This document shows positions 37,415 to 47,057 of a DNA stretch of 64,000 bases, one piece after another. Positions within the stretch are counted from its first letter, which is position 1; every line of letters starts with the position of its first letter. The DNA is taken from NCBI GenBank assembly GCA_947169385.1, contig CAMVPR010000006.1, positions 23,171-87,170 of the forward strand. Direction: 5' to 3'. The DNA comes from an uncultured Lachnospiraceae bacterium (GTDB taxonomy: Bacteria; Bacillota; Clostridia; Lachnospirales; Lachnospiraceae). Made by a program: the position numbers and the translations under genes. The notes beneath the pieces were generated by a model. It ran no database searches, was not told where the DNA came from, and was given only the letters and a program-made list of their open reading frames with translations.

Positions 37415-37499
37415 AAAAAAATATGGCGCCCTAGAGTAATCTCTAAGACGCCATTGCCTTCATCGAGTATCATTATACACAATTGAAAATATTTGTCAA
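37415..37499 (-). promoter_or_regulatory. glnN promoter and ANTAR-type attenuator leader
   Basis: TTGACA (37494-37499), 16 bases, TATAAT (37472-37477). The terminator is ATGGCGTCTTAGAG-atta-CTCTAGGGCGCCAT followed by a T run (37415-37454). The competing hairpin is AAGGC-AATGGC-GTCTT (37445-37460), with the same loop as gltB. The expected start site (near 37465) leaves only about five bases before this hairpin, so no first ANTAR hairpin can fit. Confidence 0.8.
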
Positions 37500-37529
37500 C
37501 AATAAATTTAAATTATTTGAAATTTAACA

Positions 37530-38588
37530 TTAGAAACATATCAAATCTCTTAATTCATAGATAGAGATAAGCGCTTGTCTCACCCTGTCTGCACGCCTGT
37601 CAATCTCCCTTTCAGGATCCCCATATCCGTATAACGGCTTGGTGGTCTCACCAAACGAATATGGATCAGCCCCCTTATACCCATTGTTATCTATGGTTAT
37701 CGTCAAAACATTACCCTTAATACATATTGCAAAATAGTAGTGTTTTCTAAGTTCAAGAAGATTCTCTATCATAGTCGGAGTGAGATATCTATACGCATCT
37801 TTATCGTAGGTTGCTATAGTGTCGAATTGCTCCGAAAATGCGTGATTCTCGGTGTCAATAACCTCTATCTCTTTATCCTTGATATTCTTAAACTTGTTCT
37901 TCTCCCTCTCACCAAACAATGTCTTACTGGTGGAAGTACTCATAATATTAACCGTTCCGTCTATTGTAAAACTCAAGTGAAACTTATAAATACCACCGAT
38001 AAAATAAACCGTCTCATGGGTATCTCCGTCACTATCCTCATACTGATGATAAACCTTGTACCCACTAAAATCAAAGGAATCCGGATCAGAGGCATCCTTC
38101 CAGTTGTATGATCCAAATGAAAGATAGTCATATGTCGACTTACTCTTTACAGGATTGATTAGATATGCGTCAACTAACGCCTGACTGTAATACACGTCTG
38201 TATCAACCAAATCATGAGAATCAAGATAGTTGCGCAACTCCATCTTCTCATCAAAAAGCTTAAGTATCGGCTCGACTATATTCTTGCCAAAATCATATGC
38301 CTTGTATTCAGGCGATCCGCTCCCTCTTGAAGCCACCACAACAAAGGCCATAACCACAATAAACATCGGAATCATAGGCAACCAAATCGGTGCAAGAATA
38401 AAGAAAATAAGAAGATACAGACCCTTCTTATCCTGCGGCAGCTCCCTAAACCTGCTAATTCCAAGCTTCTCAAGCGGCGATTTTGGTGCAATCGATATAA
38501 AGTGCTCATACTCTTTAATCAATGCTTCTCGTCTTGCAAGATGCACTTCTCCGTTGAGTATCCTCTTTCTAAATGAACTTAATTCCAT
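37530..38588 (-). CDS. DUF3137 domain membrane protein
   Basis: 352 residues. Two adjacent membrane helices lie at about 57-90 (LYLLIFFILAPIWLPMIPMF, VVMAFVVV). The C-terminal two thirds are soluble, with a beta-rich DUF3137 domain (FSGYKVYHQYEDSDGDTHE, FIGGIYKFHLSF). The gene pairs with lemA directly upstream (stop and start 11 bases apart), a common arrangement. Its function is unknown. Start at ATG 38588, since AAGGTGG lies just ahead. Confidence 0.8.
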   Translation of the reverse strand: MELSSFRKRILNGEVHLARREALIKEYEHFISIAPKSPLEKLGISRFRELPQDKKGLYLLIFFILAPIWLPMIPMFIVVMAFVVVASRGSGSPEYKAYDFGKNIVEPILKLFDEKMELRNYLDSHDLVDTDVYYSQALVDAYLINPVKSKSTYDYLSFGSYNWKDASDPDSFDFSGYKVYHQYEDSDGDTHETVYFIGGIYKFHLSFTIDGTVNIMSTSTSKTLFGEREKNKFKNIKDKEIEVIDTENHAFSEQFDTIATYDKDAYRYLTPTMIENLLELRKHYYFAICIKGNVLTITIDNNGYKGADPYSFGETTKPLYGYGDPEREIDRRADRVRQALISIYELRDLICF

Positions 38589-38599
38589 AAGCATCCACC

Positions 38600-39169
38600 T
38601 TAGATATTCATAGTCATATCAATATTCTTGATCTGTTCAATATTCTCCTCGTGGATATAATCCATCTTAGTTACGCCCTTCATGCTGCACGCGATAGATG
38701 AAGGAAATGTCACTACGTATGTATTAAGCTTGGTAATGTTACCGTTAACTGCGCGTCTCGCTGCAGAGTACTGCTGTGATTGATCTGAGAGTTTATCGAT
38801 TAGATTGTTAAAAATCTCAGCGCTCTTGAGTTCAGGATAAGCTTCCCCAAGCGCGAATAATCCTCTTACAGCCTGCTCTTGCGTCGTCGAAGCTTCGTTA
38901 ATCTGCTCAACAGTTGCGTTGGTCGGCACCTCTTTAAGATGCCTTAAACCTTCAAATACCTGTTGCTCATGCTTAGCGTACTGCTCAGCAACCTTCTTGC
39001 CCTGCATTAAAACATCGTATCTCTGCCTCAACTGAATCTCAACTCCCGAAAGCGATTCATCAACCTTGAGCTTAACTCTGTTAACGCTGTTAGAGATGGA
39101 TATATACCATCCGATAACACTACACACTAAGAAAATGATAACAATCAAACAAATTCCTAAAGGTCCCAT
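38600..39169 (-). CDS. lemA: LemA family protein
   Basis: 189 residues. One N-terminal helix (ICLIVIIFLVCSVIGWYISI) is followed by a helical bundle with the family motif N.VNRVKLKVDESLSGVEIQLRQR and the AYPELKSAEIFNNL element. LemA proteins are membrane-anchored and of uncertain role, usually beside TPM or DUF3137 genes as here. RBS AAGGAG. It is the upstream gene of the lemA-DUF3137 pair. Confidence 0.92.
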   Translation of the reverse strand: MGPLGICLIVIIFLVCSVIGWYISISNSVNRVKLKVDESLSGVEIQLRQRYDVLMQGKKVAEQYAKHEQQVFEGLRHLKEVPTNATVEQINEASTTQEQAVRGLFALGEAYPELKSAEIFNNLIDKLSDQSQQYSAARRAVNGNITKLNTYVVTFPSSIACSMKGVTKMDYIHEENIEQIKNIDMTMNI

Positions 39170-39195
39170 ATTAAATCTCCTTTACAATTAAAATA

Positions 39196-39834
39196 TCATC
39201 CCCAATAAGGAATAAACAGTTGATATAAGACCGCCACTCCTATTGATAACACAAACTGTATTATGAATTCCTTAGGTGTCCGTCTCAATACCACTAACAT
39301 TATAACCCAACATATAACCTCTAGTAAATGAGTAACTTGAAATCCTTGCGTAATTAAAAATGCCTGTGAAAATGAAACTCCCAATATGATCGCTGAAAGC
39401 ACAATAGATACAGGGCCATAGCCAACAGAGTACCAGACTCCATACGCTATAACAAGGGTCGCAATTGCTATTACAATCCACACAATCATGTATCTTACCG
39501 GTAGAAAGCCTAAAGCAAATTGACAGTATAGATAATACCCTCCAAGCATACCAAGGAAGAACAATGATGTGTTAATTGAAGCCCTAAGTGGAGTACTCGC
39601 ATGCACCGCTATAGCAACGCCAAGCAATATCCATATCCCAAGTCTTCCAAAGAAATTGACAATATCAAGAATTTCAACAAACTTAGGAAGCTCATTGATT
39701 GCCGTAGAATCCAAGTACTTCTGTAGCACTCCGATCCCTATACCCAGTATCACTATCAATACCGTCCTAAAAATCTTCATTGGCATAGAAGGCTTAACAA
39801 CAGGTTCTCTTACTTTTCTAAAATATTCTTTCAT
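39196..39834 (-). CDS. Multi-pass membrane protein of unknown function
   Basis: 212 residues with about six predicted membrane helices, beginning FRTVLIVILGIGIGVLQKYL. No transport or enzyme motif is recognised. Start at ATG 39834 after GAGGTG; the GTG at 39846 overlaps that RBS. It lies 26 bases upstream of lemA on the same strand, so it is probably the first gene of the lemA-DUF3137 operon. Confidence 0.75.
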   Translation of the reverse strand: MKEYFRKVREPVVKPSMPMKIFRTVLIVILGIGIGVLQKYLDSTAINELPKFVEILDIVNFFGRLGIWILLGVAIAVHASTPLRASINTSLFFLGMLGGYYLYCQFALGFLPVRYMIVWIVIAIATLVIAYGVWYSVGYGPVSIVLSAIILGVSFSQAFLITQGFQVTHLLEVICWVIMLVVLRRTPKEFIIQFVLSIGVAVLYQLFIPYWG

Positions 39835-39922
39835 CTTACACCTCACATTAATCTGTCTGACAAAACATATCTATAATTATAGAATATCGAGCTATCATTT
39901 ACAAATTTATCTTATAAACATA

Positions 39923-39954
39923 AACATGACGGCGATACTAATCGCCGCCATGTT
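39923..39954 (-). terminator. Hairpin after the chemotaxis receptor gene
   Basis: AACATGGCGGCGAT / ATCGCCGTCATGTT pair around a 4-base loop, with one wobble. The T run is weak (TTTATG). It lies about 25 bases past the stop. Confidence 0.65.
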
Positions 39955-39978
39955 GACATTACTATTCTGTTAGGAGAA

Positions 39979-41679
39979 TTATATAAATCTCTCTGTCTCC
40001 TGTGTAAGTTCCTTGAAATTCTCAGTATTATTATTGCTTGACGCAAGAATCTCTGAGATTGATGTAACCATATCTTCAGCTGAATTAGCGATGTCACTTG
40101 TATTAACCGTACACTGAGTAATACTCTCGGTAACATTCTCTATAGCCAATGTCATCTCATCCATAGAACGATTGATTGTCTCTGCATTAGTACTGAAAGC
40201 ATTGAAGTACTTCTGAACCTGATCGGCATCATCATAGTAGGTGTCGCCCATCTCTTTAAAGCTATTGTAGTCATTCTCAATAACAACACCCATATTCTTG
40301 ATGAGGTTCTCTGAATTACTCATAAGATTCTCAACGGCCTCGACAACATTTGCAGAAATCTTCTGAATATTGGTAGCCGATGTTCTTGAATCATCAGCAA
40401 GCTTAGAAATCTCTTCAGCAACTACCGCGAAACCACGTCCTGCTTCACCCGCTCTTGCTGCCTCAATAGAAGCATTCAATGCAAGAAGGTTAGTCTGTGA
40501 CGCAATTGAAAGAATGTCATTAGATAGTGCGTTAATCTCATCAACCTGACGCGCATCTTGAATAGCAAGATTAAGAGACTCGGTACTTCTCTCAAGATCA
40601 CTCTTGATGTTCTCTTGCTTGGTAATACATTCATTCCTGATATCGTTGGCACGCTTCTGCATCTCATTAACGTAATTAGTTCCGTCCTCAGTCTCTTCGA
40701 CAATCTGCTCAACCTTAGATTTAACTTCCATAGATGAAGCCATCATCTCTTCGGTAGAAGCACTTACACCCTCCATAGTAGCATGAAGCTCTTCTGTAGC
40801 TGCAGAGATTGTAGTTGCGTTGTCATTGGAGCTAACAACAGCTGATGTTATAGCATTGTTAGTATCATTGATTGTTGTGGCAGCTGACTTAATCTTACTG
40901 ATAATCTCATCAAGTACGCCAATGAACTTGTTGACACCCTTACCGAGATCTCCGATCTCATCATTACCACTGATATAAACCTTCTTGGAGAAGTCTCCAC
41001 GATTGTCTTCAATCTCATCAATAATCTCATTGAGTGAAGCAGTAGATTTCTTGATTGGATTGATTACAACGAAAATCATGTATACAACCATTAATACGAG
41101 TACCACTGCCACCAAGACTAAACTCATAATTGTCTGATGTGTCGCAGCCTTACGGATAAGTCCATTAATAGCCTTCTCGTTGACAGATACACCGATGTTA
41201 ACCGCTCCGATTGTCTTACCACCGTCGGTTATCGGAGTCAAAACATCAAGTACAAGTCCATAGGTATCTGATGTGTAATAGTCACAGTACTTCTTGCCGT
41301 CCCTCGCTGCAGCTATCGATCCTGCATCATCAAGTTCTATACCTATTCTGTCATGATTAGAGTGAGCTAATGATGTAACTTTGCCGTCAACATCCTCCAT
41401 GTATAACACGTACGCAAAATCATTAGCTGCTGCAATACTATCGATTGCTTCCTGATAAGCTTCGATAAGCTTATCTTCCGGTGTTGTTGCTCTAAGTGTC
41501 TCAAGCTGCATCTTATATGCCTCAACTAACTTCTCGTCCTCGATAGATGTGGTTGATAACACCTCTTCTTTAAGATTGTTTCTTGCAAATAAAATATTCA
41601 CCAAGCTGACAGCAAGTAATGCAATTGCTACAGCAGGCAATATCTTGACCGCAAGATTGGTCTTTCTGCCTTCATGCAT
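39979..41679 (-). CDS. Methyl-accepting chemotaxis protein with Cache sensor
   Basis: 566 residues. TM1 lies at about 12-30, a single-Cache-like periplasmic domain at 35-180 ([28 protein letters not shown]), TM2 at about 188-210, and HAMP at 211-265 ([14 protein letters not shown]). The signalling hairpin has the invariant tip [20 protein letters not shown]. There is no C-terminal NWETF-type tether. Ligand unknown. It implies that the organism swims or uses a chemotaxis-like array. RBS GGAGG; an independent gene flanked by hairpins. Confidence 0.95.
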   Translation of the reverse strand: MHEGRKTNLAVKILPAVAIALLAVSLVNILFARNNLKEEVLSTTSIEDEKLVEAYKMQLETLRATTPEDKLIEAYQEAIDSIAAANDFAYVLYMEDVDGKVTSLAHSNHDRIGIELDDAGSIAAARDGKKYCDYYTSDTYGLVLDVLTPITDGGKTIGAVNIGVSVNEKAINGLIRKAATHQTIMSLVLVAVVLVLMVVYMIFVVINPIKKSTASLNEIIDEIEDNRGDFSKKVYISGNDEIGDLGKGVNKFIGVLDEIISKIKSAATTINDTNNAITSAVVSSNDNATTISAATEELHATMEGVSASTEEMMASSMEVKSKVEQIVEETEDGTNYVNEMQKRANDIRNECITKQENIKSDLERSTESLNLAIQDARQVDEINALSNDILSIASQTNLLALNASIEAARAGEAGRGFAVVAEEISKLADDSRTSATNIQKISANVVEAVENLMSNSENLIKNMGVVIENDYNSFKEMGDTYYDDADQVQKYFNAFSTNAETINRSMDEMTLAIENVTESITQCTVNTSDIANSAEDMVTSISEILASSNNNTENFKELTQETERFI

Positions 41680-41798
41680 AGTCAGTGCCTCCTTACTCTT
41701 AATAATATTTTCATTAAATATAAATTAATTATACCCCATATAGCATGTCGAGTCAACTAATTTCACTCTTCACCAAAGCTTACGAAAAGCAAGTAAAT

Positions 41799-41828
41799 AG
41801 GGCGTTTGCGACTACTCACTAACGCCCT
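41799..41828 (-). terminator. Hairpin after the 1673-residue protein gene
   Basis: AGGGCGTT / AACGCCCT arms lie about 30 bases past the stop. The loop is long (14 bases) and the T tract poor. Confidence 0.55.
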
Positions 41829-41855
41829 TTGGTTAACGATACCTATAAACTAGAA

Positions 41856-44800
41856 TTACTTACCTAATGCATTGTCCTTAGATTTCTTAACTTGCTTCTT
41901 GGAAGCGGCTTTCTTGGCCTGTTCAGCCTTACTCATAATCTCATCATTTTTATGAATCAAGTTCTCAACAATCTGAAACCTAGCCTCTCCTCTGTCAGTA
42001 AGAGGTTTCGAGAAGTACCTTCCCTTTCTCTCTTGAAAATAATCAACTGCCTTGTCCTGAAGTTTCAAAACCGTTTCTGCACTCACTATATTTCCTTTGC
42101 CGGCATATATATTATCAGCAACTTCTTCGAGTACTTCATTAAGCTCTTCATACAACTTCTTCATATATTTAGATCTGTACTTACCTTCACTTCGATACAG
42201 GGTATCGAGATCATCCTTAGTACGCTTAAAGAAATTAAGTTCATCATCTGTGAGAGTAATCTTATCTGTCACCGAAAATCTTTCTTTTCTTTTGCTCATC
42301 GTAGTTGCATCAGAAATAGCATTAGTTTTCACTCTGTGCTCATTCTTGTAATCAGCATACATCTTCTCTATAGAATCCCCTTTAGCAACTATATTAAGAA
42401 AACTCTTGTCTGTCAAAAGATCATCTCTCATCTTCTTAACAATGCTTATAAGTTCTTCTCGGTCATAAAGCCCGTTCTTGTCCGGTTTCAACTTACCTCT
42501 TGCTTTAGCCTTATTATTGTCGTTCCAATCAATACCTTTACCAAAGAAAGTACGCTTAGCACCGGGTTCAAGAATCATCTTAGCAACAAAGTATTTGGCT
42601 AATTCAGGCGCATTGAAAAATTCTCCTTTATCATACACAACTTCAATGCTCTCCGCAGTCTTCTTGCACTGATCCCGAACGCTCTCAATATCAAAATCAA
42701 TATCAAAGGGGAAGCCAATTACATCCTGCTCATCTCCAATCACATCATTGAATCTCTCGTTTATCGTATTCTTGTAATCGTTCCATTCATTATAGAATTT
42801 AGTCGGCCTCTCCGTTATCAATTTCTTGATACCCTCGGTTTCTTTGACAAATGCATAAAAGGCAGGATCTTCCATTATATCTTTGGTTCTCTTCTCAATA
42901 TACTTTCGTCTCTTATTATAGTCCTGCTCGTTTCTGATTTTATGTTCACGTAAACGAACATTTGAATCACAATCAGCGTCATAAAATGCTACAAGTGAAG
43001 CCAGCTCTCCGAATATCTTATCATCCGTCGCATTACCACTACTTACAGTTTGCTTTAAATTCGCGTACAACACCTTTCTTTCTTCGTTCTCAGACCTTCT
43101 CATAGAATCAACAAATTGATGAACCCTATCCTCTTCTTTTAGAAAATCCTCATCAATCGATTTAACCTTAACTCTATTGCCATCTAACTTAATGTCTACC
43201 TTTGCTAAAGGCGTGGCATTTTTAGTCTTATTACCTACTCCGTATATCATTGCTAAGTATCCAGATGTGTGACCGGCTGAAAGCTTCCATGGTGTTTCGT
43301 ATATTAATTCATTAACTACATCCTTCTCTTTAATATTGACATTTGCAAAAAAATCACTGTTAATAAGCTTATCAAGTAGTTCAATCTCTTCTATGGTTTG
43401 AGTTCTTAATAACTTGGTAGCATAGCAGCATGCATTATCAATAAGGGAATAATTATATTTAGCTGCGCCAAAATCAAAATTATACTTAGTTTCTAACTTG
43501 TGGGTTGAAGTTAAATTATGTTTAGCACGTACGGATTCCACATTCGCCTGGAAGCCAAGATTGCATACTTTAAATGTCTTGAACATTACAATATTGTTGT
43601 AAAGTTCCTGCTTTTCCTCATTAGAGAGTGAATTAAGTACTTCTGTCACGACCGCACCATCTTCTGTAGGTGCGTTATTATCGTTTAAAATGTCACCCTT
43701 CTTAACCCTACCAAGCAATGATGATACAACCTTGTTAGGATTGTTATTTTTGATTTCGGCAATAATCTGAGCTTTTTTAGGATCGAGTTCCTCCTCTATA
43801 TTAACGTTATTATTAACATTAGTATTGATATCTTCTGCTTCATTGCCATTGACAGCCTGGTTATTATCTTCAGGGTTATTGTTGACGTTATTGTTATTAT
43901 CAATACCGTCATCTTCCATCTCATCATCATTGTTCGTATCCAGTACTAAAACATCTTTCAATTCTTTGGCTTTCTCAACCATTACTTTTCTAATCTGCTC
44001 TAATCCCTCGTTATCCTCAAGATAATTGGCAGGGTGAAAATGTCTATTCTTAGCAAAGAACTCTTTTAGACCTGATTTTAACCATTTTAAAGATGCTTCC
44101 TTATCACTGGCTTTACCTGCGGCTATCTCTTCAAGTATGTTTCTACAAGCCGGAAGACCAAGCATGTAGTTAACTGTATAGTCAGCCGCCCTGTCATAAA
44201 AGCCATCTCCGGTACCTATGTAATTACGAGCGTTCCCACACGGAACCGTCATATCAACGTATTGTCCCTTCTCGTCCATCTCAGATATGACCATAGTTTT
44301 ATTATGGAATTCCGTAAGACGGTTAGAACATTCCTCAGCAAGCTCGTCCGTCCTTTTGTCAATAGGTATCCACTTGCTGAATGCCAAATTAGGATCTGCA
44401 TTAACTATCCTTTTAAAAGTTGAGCTCGAACTCAAATCCTTAACGATATCGTTGAAAGATCCGTCTTTCAATATCTCAGAACATTCAGCAAGTTTATCAT
44501 CACTGACATTAGGATTATTGATTACATCTAACATTTTCTTAGTTGTAAACCAAAGTGCCAACTCAGAAGTGCTAAGGCCATCTTTAAGTGCCACATAATA
44601 ATCTGCCTTAACTCCAGACTTATAGTTATCTACAACCGTCGGACATAGCGAAGCTAAATTGGTGCGAATCTCCCCTTTAATCTTCGCCCTTTCCTTAAGC
44701 TTATCCATCTTGCTGTTCATATCGGCATTACCAACCTTAGGCTCCGCCTTAAAGTTCTCTACATACTTACCATAAACAGAAGTCGCAGCATCCTCGATGT

Positions 44801-46877
44801 CTGCAAATGACTTCTCACCAAAAGGAATATTGTATTTATCTTTACATTTGTCAAATGCATTATAAATGTCAGAGAATACATACCTAACAGTCGGAATCTC
44901 ACTAACAAGCTCCACTGAAGAATTGTATCTGATTCCCGCATTGCCTTCAGTTGGTGCTCCGAATATGCCTTCTTTGTCTTTCTTATAATCTTTAGCAGCT
45001 GCATTTAACTTGTCAAATGCCGCATTAATCGCATCTAATGTGCTATTAGGATTAGTAACAGTAACTATGCTGTTCTCGACAGCATTGGTAAGTGCCTGAT
45101 AATACTTAGAACCTTCCTTAGCCTCCTGGTTACCAAAGTTACTGTCCTTGTTCTGCTGGGTAGATTGAAGTTTAGTTTTAATGTCATTAAGCTTATTTAA
45201 AAGGTCAGATTTGGCAAATGTCAACTTCTCATAAGCCTCGGTAAAGTCCTTAGCTTCAGCATACTCAATATTATCTATAACCTTGCGCTCATCCATAGAA
45301 TGCTCAAGGAAATAAATCTCCTTCTCCATTCTGTTAAGGCCATCAAGAATCGCGCCTGCAGTATTAACCCTCTTCTCTTCCCTTGCAGAACGAGTATGAC
45401 TAGAGCCTGCCTTACGATTCTGATCTTTTTTGTAATCTATGTAACTCTTGGTGTTATCAATAGCAATCTTTAACTGTCTCTTGTACTGTTCAGGGTACTT
45501 AGCCTTGTCAATGCCACTAAGCTTGCTTAAAGCCTCTTTCATTTGCTTATACTGTGAAGAAGACTTTAAATGGCTAGGATCCAACTCTTCTGAGTTGAGT
45601 GTATTGTAATAGTCTGCTACAGTTCCTGAAATACCCATAAGTTCGTATGGAGAAAGCTCAGTGTTAATTACTTCATTTAGTGAAAATGTCAACTTCCTAT
45701 AGAAGCTACCCGGCTCATTCTGACAGAATTCTTTTAACTCGGTAATTCTTTTAATTCTCTCCTCAGCAGTTATTGCTCCCGGAGCGATTACCTTGTTCCA
45801 CTGTTCAAGCTTTCTCTTATAATCTTCTAAACCATTTACATTTGTACCTAATTCATATAAATGCTTATCCCTAATTAATTGCATGTAAAACTGCGAAAGC
45901 ATAACCATATCAGACTTAGGATATCCTGCCTTTAAGATTGCCACTCTCGCCACTGCCTCTGAATGCATATAAATAGGTGCTCTGGATCCTTTGGCAAACT
46001 CATCCCATTCATTCTGAAATACTTTGCCATCTACATTGATGCTGTTAAAATATTCTTCAGACATCTCTTGCATATTAAAGCAGGCTACGGCATGATCTTC
46101 ATATGCCTTAATCATGTCATCTCTGTCAGCATCCTTATTGCTCATGAAGTCTCTATACTTCTTAGTAACGTTATAACAACTTAAGTATACTTTATCGATA
46201 GGAGTATCCTTTATAGCACCGTATACAGTCTTCCAATCTTTATATTCATCTTCACCATCCAAAAAAGGAATTAATCCACCCCCGTTATCAAATTCAACTC
46301 TGAATGACACTTTATTAGTCGGAAGTCCGGTTATAAAACTGCTTATCGCATAACCGAACGAAGTATTGTTACGCTTACTGTTAATATGGCTGCGTTTAAG
46401 TGTGAAATCATCTAAAGCTTCCCTGAATAATAATACTATCGTCTTCTCTCTTTCAGTCAACTGGGCAGTGCTGATATATTCATCAAGATAATCAGAAATC
46501 TCCTTAAGGGCACCAACCATATATTCTATCGGCTCATTAAGCTTCTTGTTTGTAAAATACTTATTAATGTTTGGTGTAAAGAAGTGACCATCCGGATGAT
46601 TATCTTCTGCTTCACGCATATTCTTCTCATCGTCATACAGTGACAATTGCTTATCTTTAACGCTCTCACAATATTCCGGAAGAACCTCCTTATACAACTC
46701 TTTAGCTTCGTCCGGAGCCACAATAAACAAGTTAAAAAAAGAAAGTTTAGCCAATAATTGTTGTCTATACTTCAGAGGTACAGTATCATGCAAGAAATTG
46801 TCAAGCACAAACTCACCGATAAGATTCATATTTCTTAAGTCATCTCTTGTAAATATATCTATATTACCTTTTGGCAT
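41856..46877 (-). CDS. Very large cytoplasmic-type protein of unknown function
   Basis: 1673 residues, largely helical and charged, with no signal peptide, membrane helix or known motif. An Asn-rich linker (about 985-1030, runs such as NNNNVNNNPEDNN) divides it into an N-terminal part and a C-terminal part. A motif recurs: ILKDGSFNDIV (N half), IMEDPAFYAFV and LLTDKSFLNIV (C half), each followed by a helical segment often ending in W. The Lys-rich tail ends KAASKKQVKKSKDNALGK. Start at ATG 46877 because GGGAGG is then 8 bases away. It stands alone between hairpins. I do not recognise a family with a known role. Confidence 0.85.
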   Translation of the reverse strand: MPKGNIDIFTRDDLRNMNLIGEFVLDNFLHDTVPLKYRQQLLAKLSFFNLFIVAPDEAKELYKEVLPEYCESVKDKQLSLYDDEKNMREAEDNHPDGHFFTPNINKYFTNKKLNEPIEYMVGALKEISDYLDEYISTAQLTEREKTIVLLFREALDDFTLKRSHINSKRNNTSFGYAISSFITGLPTNKVSFRVEFDNGGGLIPFLDGEDEYKDWKTVYGAIKDTPIDKVYLSCYNVTKKYRDFMSNKDADRDDMIKAYEDHAVACFNMQEMSEEYFNSINVDGKVFQNEWDEFAKGSRAPIYMHSEAVARVAILKAGYPKSDMVMLSQFYMQLIRDKHLYELGTNVNGLEDYKRKLEQWNKVIAPGAITAEERIKRITELKEFCQNEPGSFYRKLTFSLNEVINTELSPYELMGISGTVADYYNTLNSEELDPSHLKSSSQYKQMKEALSKLSGIDKAKYPEQYKRQLKIAIDNTKSYIDYKKDQNRKAGSSHTRSAREEKRVNTAGAILDGLNRMEKEIYFLEHSMDERKVIDNIEYAEAKDFTEAYEKLTFAKSDLLNKLNDIKTKLQSTQQNKDSNFGNQEAKEGSKYYQALTNAVENSIVTVTNPNSTLDAINAAFDKLNAAAKDYKKDKEGIFGAPTEGNAGIRYNSSVELVSEIPTVRYVFSDIYNAFDKCKDKYNIPFGEKSFADIEDAATSVYGKYVENFKAEPKVGNADMNSKMDKLKERAKIKGEIRTNLASLCPTVVDNYKSGVKADYYVALKDGLSTSELALWFTTKKMLDVINNPNVSDDKLAECSEILKDGSFNDIVKDLSSSSTFKRIVNADPNLAFSKWIPIDKRTDELAEECSNRLTEFHNKTMVISEMDEKGQYVDMTVPCGNARNYIGTGDGFYDRAADYTVNYMLGLPACRNILEEIAAGKASDKEASLKWLKSGLKEFFAKNRHFHPANYLEDNEGLEQIRKVMVEKAKELKDVLVLDTNNDDEMEDDGIDNNNNVNNNPEDNNQAVNGNEAEDINTNVNNNVNIEEELDPKKAQIIAEIKNNNPNKVVSSLLGRVKKGDILNDNNAPTEDGAVVTEVLNSLSNEEKQELYNNIVMFKTFKVCNLGFQANVESVRAKHNLTSTHKLETKYNFDFGAAKYNYSLIDNACCYATKLLRTQTIEEIELLDKLINSDFFANVNIKEKDVVNELIYETPWKLSAGHTSGYLAMIYGVGNKTKNATPLAKVDIKLDGNRVKVKSIDEDFLKEEDRVHQFVDSMRRSENEERKVLYANLKQTVSSGNATDDKIFGELASLVAFYDADCDSNVRLREHKIRNEQDYNKRRKYIEKRTKDIMEDPAFYAFVKETEGIKKLITERPTKFYNEWNDYKNTINERFNDVIGDEQDVIGFPFDIDFDIESVRDQCKKTAESIEVVYDKGEFFNAPELAKYFVAKMILEPGAKRTFFGKGIDWNDNNKAKARGKLKPDKNGLYDREELISIVKKMRDDLLTDKSFLNIVAKGDSIEKMYADYKNEHRVKTNAISDATTMSKRKERFSVTDKITLTDDELNFFKRTKDDLDTLYRSEGKYRSKYMKKLYEELNEVLEEVADNIYAGKGNIVSAETVLKLQDKAVDYFQERKGRYFSKPLTDRGEARFQIVENLIHKNDEIMSKAEQAKKAASKKQVKKSKDNALGK

Positions 46878-46981
46878 AACCATTACCTCCCTATGTATAA
46901 GTTATTCCAATGAATAAAAACTCTTAATATTGCTACTTTGCATTAATATACCACATAGCGGGCAACAAAAGAGCTACACTG

Positions 46982-47024
46982 CGCTAACTTACCAGTGGGG
47001 ACAGGCCCCACTGGTAAGTTAGCG
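46982..47024. repeat. Perfect 19-bp hairpin of the GGGGACAGG family
   Basis: Arms 46982-47000 and 47006-47024 are perfectly complementary around ACAGG. Directly after comes a third, degenerate unit (CCTGTCCCCATTGATCAGTTAGC region, 47027-47049). It lies just past the stop of the EAL protein gene, so it may also terminate that operon. Confidence 0.8.
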
Positions 47025-47057
47025 GACCTGTCCCCATTGATCAGTTAGCAATCGCAA

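Noticed and set aside
37387..37482. N-terminal extension of GlnN starting at 37482
   Set aside because: It would translate the promoter -10 region and the attenuator; the start at 37386 has a proper RBS and matches family length.
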